DNA of 64,000 nt from Hyphomicrobium nitrativorans NL23 (GTDB taxonomy: Bacteria > Pseudomonadota > Alphaproteobacteria > Rhizobiales > Hyphomicrobiaceae). Of this stretch, positions 38,805 to 47,836 are shown one piece after another (the first letter of the stretch is position 1; every line of letters starts with the position of its first letter). The notes under the pieces were generated by a model, which was given only the letters and a program-made list of their open reading frames with translations, had not been told where the DNA came from and made no database searches. A program made the position numbers and the translations under genes. The stretch covers positions 2,545,821 to 2,609,820 of the forward strand of contig NC_022997.1 in the NCBI RefSeq assembly GCF_000503895.1. The letters are read 5' to 3'.

Positions 38805-39311
38805 TTATTGCTTGTCTTTGTTGTTTTTCTTGCCGCGATGGGCCATCCAGTCGGCGCGTTTGCGCCAGCGCTCGGACAATTGCTTCCGCTCGTCGGCGCT
38901 CAAGCGCGCCGCCTGCACGAGGAACGTCTCGACCGTCGTCGCGCGCAGGGCCTGCTCCTTACCGGCGACATTCGCGATGGCCTGCTCCAGCGCCGCGCGG
39001 TCGAACGGTTCGGCCGCGAGGCGATCCGCCGCCTCGATCCGCGCCGTCCGGAGATCCTCCATCGCGGGGCGCATCTCGCCGTATTCCTTTTTCAACTGCT
39101 CCAGCACGTCCTTGCGCCGATCTTCAGGCAGCACGCGCGTCAGACCCATCAGCCCGAAATGCTCGCGCGCCGCATGGTGGGGTCCGTGTCCGTGCTTTTT
39201 GAAGCTCATGCCGACGAGCCCACCGACGAACAGGAGGTTCAGCGCCAGCGAGCCGATCAGAAGATATTTCATGCGCCGCGATCCAGTGCCCGGCGGCGAA
39301 GTCTCGCTCAC
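38805..39311 (-). CDS. Periplasmic heavy-metal sensor-like protein (CnrX/Spy/Zra fold)
   Basis: 168 residues with an N-terminal membrane anchor (KYLLIGSLALNLLFVGGLVG) and a helical domain with histidines (KKHGHGPHHAAREHFG) and the LPEDRRKDVLEQLKKEYGEM motif of the periplasmic heavy-metal sensor family. The GTG at 39311 overlaps the preceding stop (GTGA) and has GAGGAGG upstream. Metal binding is inferred. It closes a sigma / anti-sigma-like / sensor operon. Confidence 0.83.
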   Translation of the reverse strand: MSETSPPGTGSRRMKYLLIGSLALNLLFVGGLVGMSFKKHGHGPHHAAREHFGLMGLTRVLPEDRRKDVLEQLKKEYGEMRPAMEDLRTARIEAADRLAAEPFDRAALEQAIANVAGKEQALRATTVETFLVQAARLSADERKQLSERWRKRADWMAHRGKKNNKDKQ

Positions 39312-39832
39312 AGGTAGTCCTCCTCGAAGAAGCTCGTTGCGTTGCTGTCGAATGCGATCTGGCCGAGATCCACATCTCCTTCGTACGCCGCGTCCGCGAC
39401 CATCGGCGGGACGGCAGTGTCGAACGTGCCCGAGAGACCGGAGAACATGCCGAGCACGAGCGAGGCTGCGAGCAACGCGGCCGCGGGCCCATGCGTCCGC
39501 CCGCTCGTCGCGACACGCTTGCGCACGATCTCGGGATTCCAAACGCGGTTCGGCACCTGACGCGTGGGCGCGCCGGCCTCTGCATCGACCGCCGCCATGA
39601 TCCGATCCGCCAGCATGCGGCTATCGACAGCCGGAGGCGGGGCCAGATCGAGCAGGCGATCCAGCGCCTCGGCTTCCTTGAGACGCTGCCCGGCCGCGTC
39701 ATCCTCGGAAAGGAGGCGGGCAAACCGCATTCTCACAGGCGCCGGCCAGCGCGTGCGGTCGCTGCCGTAGCGCTCAAGCACCTGCTCGAACGCCGTGAGG
39801 CCGTCTCCTTCAATCCTGCCGTTCTCAGTCAT
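39308..39832 (-). CDS. Probable anti-sigma-type membrane protein
   Basis: 174 residues; a cytoplasmic N-terminal 100 residues (LERYGSDRTRWPAPVRMRFA), one transmembrane helix at about 120-138 (AAALLAASLVLGMFSGLSG) and a short acidic exterior tail. Position directly after an ECF sigma gene and the topology suggest an anti-sigma role. No zinc (ZAS) motif is seen, so the call rests on context. Confidence 0.7.
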   Translation of the reverse strand: MTENGRIEGDGLTAFEQVLERYGSDRTRWPAPVRMRFARLLSEDDAAGQRLKEAEALDRLLDLAPPPAVDSRMLADRIMAAVDAEAGAPTRQVPNRVWNPEIVRKRVATSGRTHGPAAALLAASLVLGMFSGLSGTFDTAVPPMVADAAYEGDVDLGQIAFDSNATSFFEEDYL

Positions 39833-39902
39833 CGTTCGTATCCTTGGCCCGCATCCCGAGCCGTTATTTCGGGCTTTCGCCCTTTCGTTTCCTTCACTCG
39901 CG

Positions 39903-40583
39903 TCACGCGTCGCTTTGCAAAAGACCTTTCCAGTCTTTCTCCAGGCTCACGCGCAATGCGCGTCTTGCCCGGGCAAGGAGCGATTCGACGGCTTCATCGG
40001 ACACACCCAACACCTCGCCCACCTCGGCCTGGCTCAGGCCCTCGTGGTGGAACAGGGTCAGCGCGCGGCGTTGGCGCTCGGGGAGCGCGGCCATCGCTTC
40101 GCCCACGCGGCGGGCGAGATCCTGCTCTTCGAGGTTCGCCATCTGCGTCGGCGCCTCCTCAATCTCGGGGACCTCGTCCGTCACCACCGTGCGGCGGGAC
40201 TGGCGGATCCGGTCCAGGCAGAGGTTCGACGTAACGCGCCTCAACCAGGGCCGGAGACCGTAAGGCCCCAATTCCAAGGTCTCTCCCGAGCGCCAAAGCC
40301 GGAGCAGCGCCTCCTGGGCGATGTCCTCGGCCTCTGCCTCGTCCTTCAACATGCGGCGCGCGAGGATGACGATTGCGCCCAGATGTCGATCGACCAGCGT
40401 CCGGAAGGCCTGCCGATCCTGGCGGCCCACGCGCGCCAACAGCGCACGATCCTCCGCAGCGTCAGGCCAGGGGCCCTGGCGCACGTCGCCCCGTGGCCCC
40501 CCTGGCGTCGACCCCTTCGGTCCGGTTGGCCCCGACCCCACCATCGCCTCGTCTGCTCTCATCTGTGTCTTGGGCAGCGTCAA
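39903..40583 (-). CDS. ECF-type RNA polymerase sigma factor
   Basis: 226 residues. Region 2 (DEAEAEDIAQEALLRLWRSG) and region 4 (LPERQRRALTLFHHEGLSQA, VSDEAVESLLARARRALR) are both clear. A TTG start at 40583 has GGGAG about 7 bases upstream; ATG 40562 or 40544 would drop up to 13 residues of disordered N-terminus. Probably controlled by the downstream membrane protein and periplasmic sensor. Confidence 0.9.
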   Translation of the reverse strand: MTLPKTQMRADEAMVGSGPTGPKGSTPGGPRGDVRQGPWPDAAEDRALLARVGRQDRQAFRTLVDRHLGAIVILARRMLKDEAEAEDIAQEALLRLWRSGETLELGPYGLRPWLRRVTSNLCLDRIRQSRRTVVTDEVPEIEEAPTQMANLEEQDLARRVGEAMAALPERQRRALTLFHHEGLSQAEVGEVLGVSDEAVESLLARARRALRVSLEKDWKGLLQSDA

Positions 40584-40646
40584 CTCTTAGCTCCCGCAGA
40601 TGCTCATGTCTGCGGAACGGCCGGGCCCTTCGAATTCCGTCGCGGG

Positions 40647-43598
40647 CTACGTTACCAACTCGGGAAATCTTGTGGCTACCCCGGCCAGCGTCTCGGCGAG
40701 TTCGGCTTCGAGGGTTGAGAAATCAGGCGCGTCGCCTGCGCGCGCGAGCAGGGCCTTAAGGCCGCTCGGCGCCGTTGCAGGGTCAAAAGTCTCTTCAAGA
40801 CAAAGCCTTAGGATTTGAGTGAGGTTGTGCAACAGGCGCGTCGCCTGCGTGAGGCGTTCAGCGTCGACGCCCGATAAGACCCCTGCCTCGGCAAGCTTGC
40901 GATAGGCCCCGAGCGTATTCTGGTCGAGCACCTCGGGATGCGCCGCCGCATGCATGAGTTGCAGATGCTGAGCAATGAATTCGAGGTCGACGAGGCCGCC
41001 ACGCACCTGTTTCAGGTCCCAGATCCTGTCCGTCCCCTTATCGGCCGCGATGCGGGCGCGCATGTCCTGCACGTCCTTGGCGATGACGGCACGGTCGCGC
41101 GGCCGCACGAGCGTATCGCGGATCGCGGCCTCGACGGCGCTACGCAGCTCGGGCGGGCCCGTGATGACGCGGGCGCGCGTCAACGCCAGGTGCTCCCACG
41201 TCCATGCTTCCGTCGCCTGGTATTCGCGGAAGGTGGAGAGCTGGGCTGCGACGGGGCCTTTCTGCCCCGAAGGCCTCAGCCGCATGTCCACCTCGTAAAG
41301 CGTTCCCTCGGCGGTCGGCGCGGAGAGATGTGCGATGAGGCGTTGCGTATAGCGGGCGTAATACTGGCTCGGTGCGAGCGGCTTTTCGCCGTCGGATTGG
41401 TTGGCCGCGGGATCGAAATCGTACACGACAATGAGATCGAGGTCGGAGGATGCGGAGAGTTCGCGTCCGCCGAGCTTCCCCATCGCCACGACCACCGCGC
41501 CGCCACCCGGTATGCGCCCGTGGACGCGTTCCATTTCGCGCTCGACGTCATCGACCATCGCCGCGATCAGCCGTTCGGCAAGCACCGCATACGCGGTTCC
41601 TGCTTCGCCCGCGTTGATGGCGCCAGAGAGCACCTTCACGCCGATCAGGAAGGCCTGCTCGCTGCCGATCACACGCGCGCGATCCAACACATCCTGCGGA
41701 TCGATGGCGTCTTTGAGTTCGGCTGCGATAGCCTCGTCCAGTTCCGTCGCGGTTGGAAGCGCTCTGAACGTGCGCGGATCGATGACGGCATCGAGCAAGC
41801 GACGGCGGCGAGAGAGAATGCGCGCAAGACGCGGGGCCGTGCCCATCATATCGGCCAGCAGGCGCATGAGAGGCGGATTGGCTTTCAGTAGCGAAAAGAG
41901 CTGAACGCCCGCGGGCAACGCAGCGAGGAAGCGGTCGAACGTGGTGATGGCGCGATCCGGATCGGCGGTTTCGGCGAAGGCCTGCACGAGCAGCGGCTGC
42001 ACCTCCGTCAAAAGTTCACGCGCGCGGGCCGTGCGTACGGCTCCGTAGCGTCCGTGATGCCAACCGCGGACGACCGCGAGCACGTCGGAAGGGCGCGCGT
42101 AGCCCATGCGCGCCAGCGCGGCCACCGTATCTGGATCGTCCGTTTCGCCCGCAAACACCAGGTTCGCACCGGCGGCCGTGAGTTCCGGCGCGCTTTCGAA
42201 CAGGCGCGCGTAATGCCCCTGCACCGGCATGAGCACGGCGCGCAGCGCTTCGGAGAATGCAGCCGTGCTCTCGTAGCCCGCGAAGCGGGCGAAAGCTTCG
42301 AGGCGCACGGGATCGTCGGGCACCACATGCGTCTGCTCGTCGGCGACCATTTGCAGGCGGTGCTCGATCTCGCGCAGATAGAGATAGGCGCCGATGATCT
42401 CGTCGGCGACGGGCTTTTCGATCCAGGCGAGGGCGACGAGCGTTGCAAGCGTATCGAGCGTGCGCCGGGTGCGGAGGTTGCGTTGCCGCCCGCCAGCGAT
42501 GAGCTGCTGCGTCTGGACGAAGAACTCGATCTCGCGGATCCCGCCGGGGCCGAGCTTGATGTTATGTCCGGCAACGCCAATCCCCGCGCCAAAACCACGA
42601 AACGCATGGATCTGCCGCTTCATGGCGTGGATGTCGGCGATCGCCGCGTAATCCAGGTTCCGCCGCCAGATGAACGGCGCAAGCTCCGCGAGGAACGCTT
42701 CGCCCGCCTCGATGTCGCCCGCACACGCGCGCGCCTTAATGAGGGCCGCGCGCTCCCAGTTCTGGCCGAAGCTTTCGTAGTACTGCGCGGCGGCGTCGGT
42801 CGAGAGCGCAATTTGCGTGGCGCCCGCATCGGGACGAAGGCGCAAGTCCGTGCGAAACACATAGCCTGCGGCCGTCCGCTCGTCGATGAGGCGGACGAGA
42901 TCGCGCGTGAGCCGCACGAAGAACGTCGGCGCTTCGAGGCCCGGCTTCAATCGCGCCAGCGCGCGCTCGTAAAATACGATGAGATCGATGTCGCTCGAAT
43001 AGTTGAGCTCGAAGGCGCCATACTTGCCGACTGCGAGCACGATGTAGCCCGAGCCTTGCTCCGGCTCCTCCGGATCTTCGGGCAGCCAGTCGCCTTTGGC
43101 CGCGGCTTGGCGGAAGAGAAACCGAACGGCCCCGCGCAACGCGGCGTCGGCAGCTTCGGACAGCACGCGCGTCACCTGCATCACGCCCCAAACGCCGCCG
43201 AGATCGGCAAGCGCCGTCATCAGCGCGACCTCGGCCTTGTAGATGCGCAACGCCGTCATGGCTTCCGTTATTTCGGAGATCTCGGCCAGGCGGGTTGCGA
43301 GTGTCTGCGTGAGGGTCGCGAAACGCTGCTCGGGGCTGTCGCGGAGGATAGCTTCGAGGCGATCCGGATTGCGGACGATCTCGCTCTTCAAATAGGGAGA
43401 CCCCGCAACGACACCTGCGATCAGCGTCCGTACAGGCTCGTGCTCGATCACGTCCACGAGGCCGGCGCGCGCCTCGCTCTTGCGCCAGTCCGCGAGCAGA
43501 GGGTGCAGGCTCGCGCCGTCCGCCGGATCCTGCGGCAGACGGCTCGCGGCATCGATGCGCGCGATCAGCGGGCCCTGGGCCGCGTGTTCTCCCGGCAT
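40647..43598 (-). CDS. glnE: Bifunctional glutamine synthetase adenylyltransferase/adenylyl-removing enzyme
   Basis: 983 residues with two nucleotidyltransferase domains: the deadenylylating N-terminal one (SSDIDLIVFYERALARL) and the adenylylating C-terminal one (LSASSDLDLIVVYDFDPAAN). Both have the G-x-L-G/S-D-x-D-L core intact. It sets glutamine synthetase activity in response to PII and glutamine. It lies 31 bases downstream of a two-component kinase gene, a typical rhizobial order. Confidence 0.96.
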   Translation of the reverse strand: MPGEHAAQGPLIARIDAASRLPQDPADGASLHPLLADWRKSEARAGLVDVIEHEPVRTLIAGVVAGSPYLKSEIVRNPDRLEAILRDSPEQRFATLTQTLATRLAEISEITEAMTALRIYKAEVALMTALADLGGVWGVMQVTRVLSEAADAALRGAVRFLFRQAAAKGDWLPEDPEEPEQGSGYIVLAVGKYGAFELNYSSDIDLIVFYERALARLKPGLEAPTFFVRLTRDLVRLIDERTAAGYVFRTDLRLRPDAGATQIALSTDAAAQYYESFGQNWERAALIKARACAGDIEAGEAFLAELAPFIWRRNLDYAAIADIHAMKRQIHAFRGFGAGIGVAGHNIKLGPGGIREIEFFVQTQQLIAGGRQRNLRTRRTLDTLATLVALAWIEKPVADEIIGAYLYLREIEHRLQMVADEQTHVVPDDPVRLEAFARFAGYESTAAFSEALRAVLMPVQGHYARLFESAPELTAAGANLVFAGETDDPDTVAALARMGYARPSDVLAVVRGWHHGRYGAVRTARARELLTEVQPLLVQAFAETADPDRAITTFDRFLAALPAGVQLFSLLKANPPLMRLLADMMGTAPRLARILSRRRRLLDAVIDPRTFRALPTATELDEAIAAELKDAIDPQDVLDRARVIGSEQAFLIGVKVLSGAINAGEAGTAYAVLAERLIAAMVDDVEREMERVHGRIPGGGAVVVAMGKLGGRELSASSDLDLIVVYDFDPAANQSDGEKPLAPSQYYARYTQRLIAHLSAPTAEGTLYEVDMRLRPSGQKGPVAAQLSTFREYQATEAWTWEHLALTRARVITGPPELRSAVEAAIRDTLVRPRDRAVIAKDVQDMRARIAADKGTDRIWDLKQVRGGLVDLEFIAQHLQLMHAAAHPEVLDQNTLGAYRKLAEAGVLSGVDAERLTQATRLLHNLTQILRLCLEETFDPATAPSGLKALLARAGDAPDFSTLEAELAETLAGVATRFPELVT

Positions 43599-43628
43599 CT
43601 CTTTCCCCCTCGGATTGGCGGTGCGGAC

Positions 43629-45107
43629 CTAAACCGGACCCGACACCGCTCGTTGTCTTCTCGCCAGGGGAAGCGTTACCACAACCCGTAGGCCCGGATC
43701 ATTATCCTCAAGCCGCACCGAGCCATTGTGGAGCCGCGCGACCGCCGCGACGAGACTGAGGCCGAGGCCCGTGCCGGGCTGGGTCCGGCTCTTTTCCAGA
43801 CGAACGAAACGACGGAGCGCACGCTCGCGATCTTCGGCCGCGATACCGGGTCCCCTGTCGGCGACGGAGATTTCCGCTGTGTCGCCCTGGTTCGTCACGC
43901 GTACGGCCACGGCTGTGGCCGTCGCGGCATTGGACGCCCCCCGCTCCTCGGCGGCGCATGCCGCGTACCTGGCCGAATACTTGATGGCGTTGTCCACCAA
44001 GTTGGCGACCGCCTGACCGACGAGTTGCCGGTTGGCGCGGATGCTCATGCCCTCGCCGGCTTCGATCTCAAGGCCGAGGCCCGCTTCCTCTGCGACGGGC
44101 TCGTATAGTTCGGCCACGTCGCGCACAAGGCTGCCAAGATCGAAGGCTTCCGCGCTTTCCTCCACCACTCCGGCTTCGAGCCGGGCGATGAGCAGCAGCG
44201 CGTTGAAAGTCTTGATCAGCTCGTCGGCCTTCTCGATCGTGGATTCGAGCCCCTCGCGATAGGCCTCCGCGCCACGGCTGTCCCGCAAAGCCGCCTCCGC
44301 GCTGTTGCGCAGGCGGTTGAGGGGCGTTTTCAAATCGTGGGCGATGTTGTCGGAGACCTCCTTGAGGCCGCTCATGAGCTGCTCGATGCGGTCGAGCATC
44401 GCATTGAGGCTTTCGGACAGCGTGTCCAGTTCGTCGTGGCTTCCGCTCACGGGAACGCGTCGCGAGAGATCGCCGGCCATGATCGAGCTCGCCGTCGCGT
44501 TGATGACCTCGATGCGGCCCAACACCGAGCGACCGATCCAGATGCCCGCGATCAGCGCCGCCAGCGCCAGCGCACCGAAGCCCCAGAGGAACGTGCGCTT
44601 GATCCTGTCGGCGAGGGCCACCTGATCCTCGACATCGCGGCCGATCACAAGCGAAAGTCCCGATCCCGTCGCAATCGGAATGCCGACCCCCAGCCGGCTC
44701 GTGCCCGGCGCGTCCTTCGGCCGGTAGCGGAATACACGTCCGCCGCCCGGGTTCGCTGCAAGCTCCGGCGGCACCGCCGCAACGTTTCCGGCTATCTTTC
44801 CACGCGCCGGGTCCCACAACAGATAGAGACCCGCGCCTCCCACGCCGCTGCGCAGGCGAACGGTCTCGGCCACCGTCTTTGCATCAGCACCCGCCAGCGT
44901 TCGCGCCAATTCGGCCGCCTCGGCGCGTAGCTCGTCCACGACGTGATCCGTCAGCACCGTATTGGTCTGCCAGAAGAGCACGCCCACGATCAGCGCGGAG
45001 ACCAAAAGAAAGCCAGCAGCGCTCATCGCCGCGAGGCGGAATGCCTGCGTGCTGATCACGCGCAGGATGAGATCAGAGGCTGCCGTCACGGACCATGTAT
45101 CCCGCAC
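43629..45107 (-). CDS. Sensor histidine kinase
   Basis: 492 residues. Two membrane helices (about 26-47 and 175-195) flank a periplasmic domain, then HAMP, then H-box DNIAHDLKTPLNRLRNSAEA, N box AVANLVDNAIKYS and G boxes ADRGPGIAAEDRE and PGTGLGLSLVAAV, all intact. GTG at 45107 or 45089 are possible starts, inside the response regulator gene; the two proteins are a translationally coupled pair. Confidence 0.92.
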   Translation of the reverse strand: MRDTWSVTAASDLILRVISTQAFRLAAMSAAGFLLVSALIVGVLFWQTNTVLTDHVVDELRAEAAELARTLAGADAKTVAETVRLRSGVGGAGLYLLWDPARGKIAGNVAAVPPELAANPGGGRVFRYRPKDAPGTSRLGVGIPIATGSGLSLVIGRDVEDQVALADRIKRTFLWGFGALALAALIAGIWIGRSVLGRIEVINATASSIMAGDLSRRVPVSGSHDELDTLSESLNAMLDRIEQLMSGLKEVSDNIAHDLKTPLNRLRNSAEAALRDSRGAEAYREGLESTIEKADELIKTFNALLLIARLEAGVVEESAEAFDLGSLVRDVAELYEPVAEEAGLGLEIEAGEGMSIRANRQLVGQAVANLVDNAIKYSARYAACAAEERGASNAATATAVAVRVTNQGDTAEISVADRGPGIAAEDRERALRRFVRLEKSRTQPGTGLGLSLVAAVARLHNGSVRLEDNDPGLRVVVTLPLARRQRAVSGPV

Positions 45108-45753
45108 CCCGCACCGTGTGCAGCAGTGGCTTGTCGAAGCCTTTGTCGATTTTCGAGCGCAGCCGCGAGACGTGCACGTCGATGACGTTGGTTTGCGGGT
45201 CGAAGTGATAGTCCCACACGTTTTCGAGAAGCATCGTGCGCGTGACCACCTGGCCCGCGTTCTTCATCAGGTATTCGAGCAGGCGGTATTCGCGCGGCTG
45301 GAGCTGGATCTGCTCGCCAGCGCGTGTCACCCTATGGGACAGGCGGTCAAGCACAAGGTCGCCCACCGCATAGCGCGTTTCCTGCTCTTCGGGAACGGCG
45401 CGCCGCCCTAGCGCTTCGATGCGCGCGAGCAGCTCGGTATAGGCATAAGGCTTCGTCAGGTAATCGTCGCCGCCAGCCCGCAGGCCCTTCACACGATCGT
45501 CGACGTCGCCAAGAGCGGAAAGAATGAGCACGGGCGTTCGGCTTCCTTCGGAGCGAAGCGTCTTGACGACCGAGAGACCATCGAGGCGCGGCAGCATGCG
45601 GTCGACGATCAGAATGTCGTACGCGCCGCCCTGCGCCATGGAGAGGCCGGTTTCGCCGTCACCGGCCGTGTCGGCGGAGTGCCCGCTTTCCTTCAGCGAC
45701 TTCTGCAGGAACTGCGCCGTCTCTCGGTCGTCTTCAATCACCAGGACGCGCAT
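45073..45753 (-). CDS. OmpR-family response regulator
   Basis: 226 residues. Receiver domain with phosphoacceptor Asp in ILIVDRMLPRLDGL and KPYAYTELLARI, and a C-terminal winged helix (LQPREYRLLEYLMKNAGQVV, NVIDVHVSRLRSKID). GAGGAG stands 6 bases upstream of the ATG. It is the first gene of a pair that lies between degP and glnE. Confidence 0.95.
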   Translation of the reverse strand: MRVLVIEDDRETAQFLQKSLKESGHSADTAGDGETGLSMAQGGAYDILIVDRMLPRLDGLSVVKTLRSEGSRTPVLILSALGDVDDRVKGLRAGGDDYLTKPYAYTELLARIEALGRRAVPEEQETRYAVGDLVLDRLSHRVTRAGEQIQLQPREYRLLEYLMKNAGQVVTRTMLLENVWDYHFDPQTNVIDVHVSRLRSKIDKGFDKPLLHTVRGAGYMVRDGSL

Positions 45754-45837
45754 CGCTCTCCTCGCTTTTTCGCCGTTCTGCCGCCGCCACCATCTTCCGC
45801 CTCAAGATGATATGGGATCGGATTTCAGGAAAGGTTA

Positions 45838-46103
45838 GGTCGTGAGCTCATAAATGGATGGGACATTGATGAGCCAAAACAAGCCAAGGGCCAGGAAAAG
45901 CGCGCAGCGCGATGCCTACGCATCGGGCAAGCGGTTTGACGCCGCCATTGGCTTGTCTTGGCTCACCCCGAAGGGGCGCGGTCCTTTCGCACTGCCGGTG
46001 CGTCGCAAAAGCTTGCAAACCATGGAGGTTTGCTGCGCTTTCGCTCCTGCCGGCAGCACGAAAGTTCTCGCGTCAATGCCCATCCATTTATGAGTTCACG
46101 ACC
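45838..46103. mobile_element. MITE-like element with 30-bp terminal inverted repeats
   Basis: A 266-bp unit whose ends are inverted copies: GGTCGTGAgCTCATAAATGG continues ATGGGaCATTG on the left (45838-45868) and the right end (46074-46103) is its complement with one substitution and one 1-base indel. Both ends abut TA, compatible with a TA target duplication. A second inverted pair lies inside, GAGCCAAAACAAGCCAA (45871-45887) with TTGGCTTGTCTTGGCTC (45948-45964). It encodes no transposase; a 79-residue frame inside it looks spurious. IS630 or IS5 family origin is possible. Confidence 0.75.
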
Positions 46104-46121
46104 TAGTCCGTCAGATACATC

Positions 46122-46160
46122 GAGGCGGCCCGGCCCCTCAAGTGCCGCGCCGCCTCGCTT
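46122..46160. terminator. Hairpin downstream of degP
   Basis: GAGGCGGC (46122-46129) pairs with GCCGCCTC (46149-46156), with T-rich sequence only on the + side. It lies 24 bases after degP on the minus strand and next to the MITE-like element. Weak as a degP terminator. Confidence 0.4.
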
Positions 46161-46179
46161 TTCGTTTCGTCGATCCGGA

Positions 46180-47742
46180 TCAGCCCTGTTTGAGCTGGAT
46201 CGGCACGATGCGCCGCTGTTCCTGAGACTTGATGGAGAGCATCACCGCGCGGCGGCCAAGCTCCTTGGCCTTGCGAATGCCTTCCACCACGTCGTTCGGG
46301 CCGTTCACCACAGTGCCGCCGACTTCGAGGATCACGTCGCCTGCGCGAACGCCCTTCTGGGCGGCGTCGGATTCGGGGTCGACCTCGGAGACAGACACGC
46401 CTTCCTCCCCGGTCCGGATCGGGGCCAGGGTCAGACCGAGCTGCTGCAGCTCGGTCCCGGCGGTGTCGTCGGTCGGATTGCCCTGCTCAAGGCGCGCAAT
46501 CTCCTCGGCGGAGCCAGGAAACGTCCCGAGCTTCACCTTGACGATCTCTTCCTTGTTGTCGCGCCAGACCTTGACGTCGACGGTCGTGTCGGGAGCGTAT
46601 CCGGCGATCTTGCGGGCAAGATCACGGCTGTCGGAGATCTCATCGGTGTTGACCTGCAAAATCGCGTCCTGCGCCTTGAGACCCGAGTCGGCAGCCGGTC
46701 CGCCTGGCGTGATTTCGCTCACGAGCGCGCCCTTGGACTGCGTCAAGCCAATCGCGGCGGCCGTGTCCTCGTCCACGTTCTGGATCTTCACGCCGAGCCA
46801 GCCGCGGCTCACGGCGCCCTTCTCGCGAAGCTGATTGATCACCTCCACCGCGGTGCGCGCGGGGACCGCGAAAGCAATGCCCACGTTGCCGCCCGACGGG
46901 CTGAAGATCGCGGTGTTGACACCGATCACCTCGCCCTGAAGGTTGAAGGTGGGACCGCCCGAGTTGCCGCGGTTCACGGCGGCGTCGATCTGCAGGAAGT
47001 CATAGGGGCCGGAGCCGATGTCGCGGCCCTGCGCCGAGACGATGCCCGCCGTGACCGTACCGCCGAGACCGAACGGGTTGCCGACCGCAAGCGCCCAGTC
47101 GCCGACACGTGCGTCGTTGGTGGCGAACGAAACATGCGGGAAGGTCTTGCCCTCGGCCTTGATCTTGAGAAGCGCGAGATCGGTGCGCGCGTCGGTGCCG
47201 ACGAGTTCAGCTTCGAGCTTCTCCTGATCGTCGAAGCTCACCTGGATGCGACCTGCGCCGTCGATAACGTGATTGTTGGTGACGACGTAGCCGTCCTCGG
47301 AAATGAGGAAGCCCGAGCCCTGAGCCTGTGTCGGGCGCGGCTGCGGCTGACCGCGGAACTCACGCGGCAGGTTCTTGAAGAACTCGTAGAACGGGCTGTC
47401 CTCGGGAATGTCCGGGAACGGCGAAGGCTGGCCGGGCGCGGGTGCGGCGCCGCCTCCGCGCTGCGCTGCGCGGTTCGAGCCGGTCACCGAGATCGAGACG
47501 ACCGACGGCTTAACCTTTTCGATCACGTCCGCGAACGAGAGCGGCGCGCGCCCGAACGGCGTCTCGACGCCGGCATCGGCCGGCTTCAACTGCGCAACCG
47601 AGGGCGTCAGAGCAAAGCCACCGATAAGCAGAGTTGCGCAGGCCGCCATGGTCAGAGCCGTGCCGGCCCGCTGGCCAACCCGCTTCAACGACGACTTTGG
47701 CCCGTTCCTTGCTCCGGGTTGAGCGTCACCGGACTTCAGCAT
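46180..47742 (-). CDS. degP: Do/DegP-type periplasmic serine endopeptidase
   Basis: 520 residues with a long N-terminus and hydrophobic signal/anchor (ALTMAACATLLIGGFALTPS). Triad: His in VVTNNHVIDG, Asp in ARTDLALLKI, Ser in NRGNSGGPTF. Two PDZ domains follow (VSEITPGGPAADSGLKAQDA and VSEVDPESDAAQKGVRAGDV). It is a protein quality-control protease/chaperone. GGAGGAA lies 7 bases before the ATG. It is adjacent to a second secreted protease and the ccm operon, an arrangement typical of rhizobia. Confidence 0.95.
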   Translation of the reverse strand: MLKSGDAQPGARNGPKSSLKRVGQRAGTALTMAACATLLIGGFALTPSVAQLKPADAGVETPFGRAPLSFADVIEKVKPSVVSISVTGSNRAAQRGGGAAPAPGQPSPFPDIPEDSPFYEFFKNLPREFRGQPQPRPTQAQGSGFLISEDGYVVTNNHVIDGAGRIQVSFDDQEKLEAELVGTDARTDLALLKIKAEGKTFPHVSFATNDARVGDWALAVGNPFGLGGTVTAGIVSAQGRDIGSGPYDFLQIDAAVNRGNSGGPTFNLQGEVIGVNTAIFSPSGGNVGIAFAVPARTAVEVINQLREKGAVSRGWLGVKIQNVDEDTAAAIGLTQSKGALVSEITPGGPAADSGLKAQDAILQVNTDEISDSRDLARKIAGYAPDTTVDVKVWRDNKEEIVKVKLGTFPGSAEEIARLEQGNPTDDTAGTELQQLGLTLAPIRTGEEGVSVSEVDPESDAAQKGVRAGDVILEVGGTVVNGPNDVVEGIRKAKELGRRAVMLSIKSQEQRRIVPIQLKQG

Positions 47743-47836
47743 TCCAATTCCTCCACTGGGACGATGAGAGAGTGTTGCTCAGACAGGTAGTGGCTCCGGC
47801 CTTACGGCTGCCTTTCGGCCACGTTAAGAGTTGGTA

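Noticed and set aside
45854-46093. A 79-residue frame inside the MITE-like element
   Set aside because: Its ends lie in the terminal inverted repeats and there is no convincing ribosome binding site; it is a by-product of the repeat.
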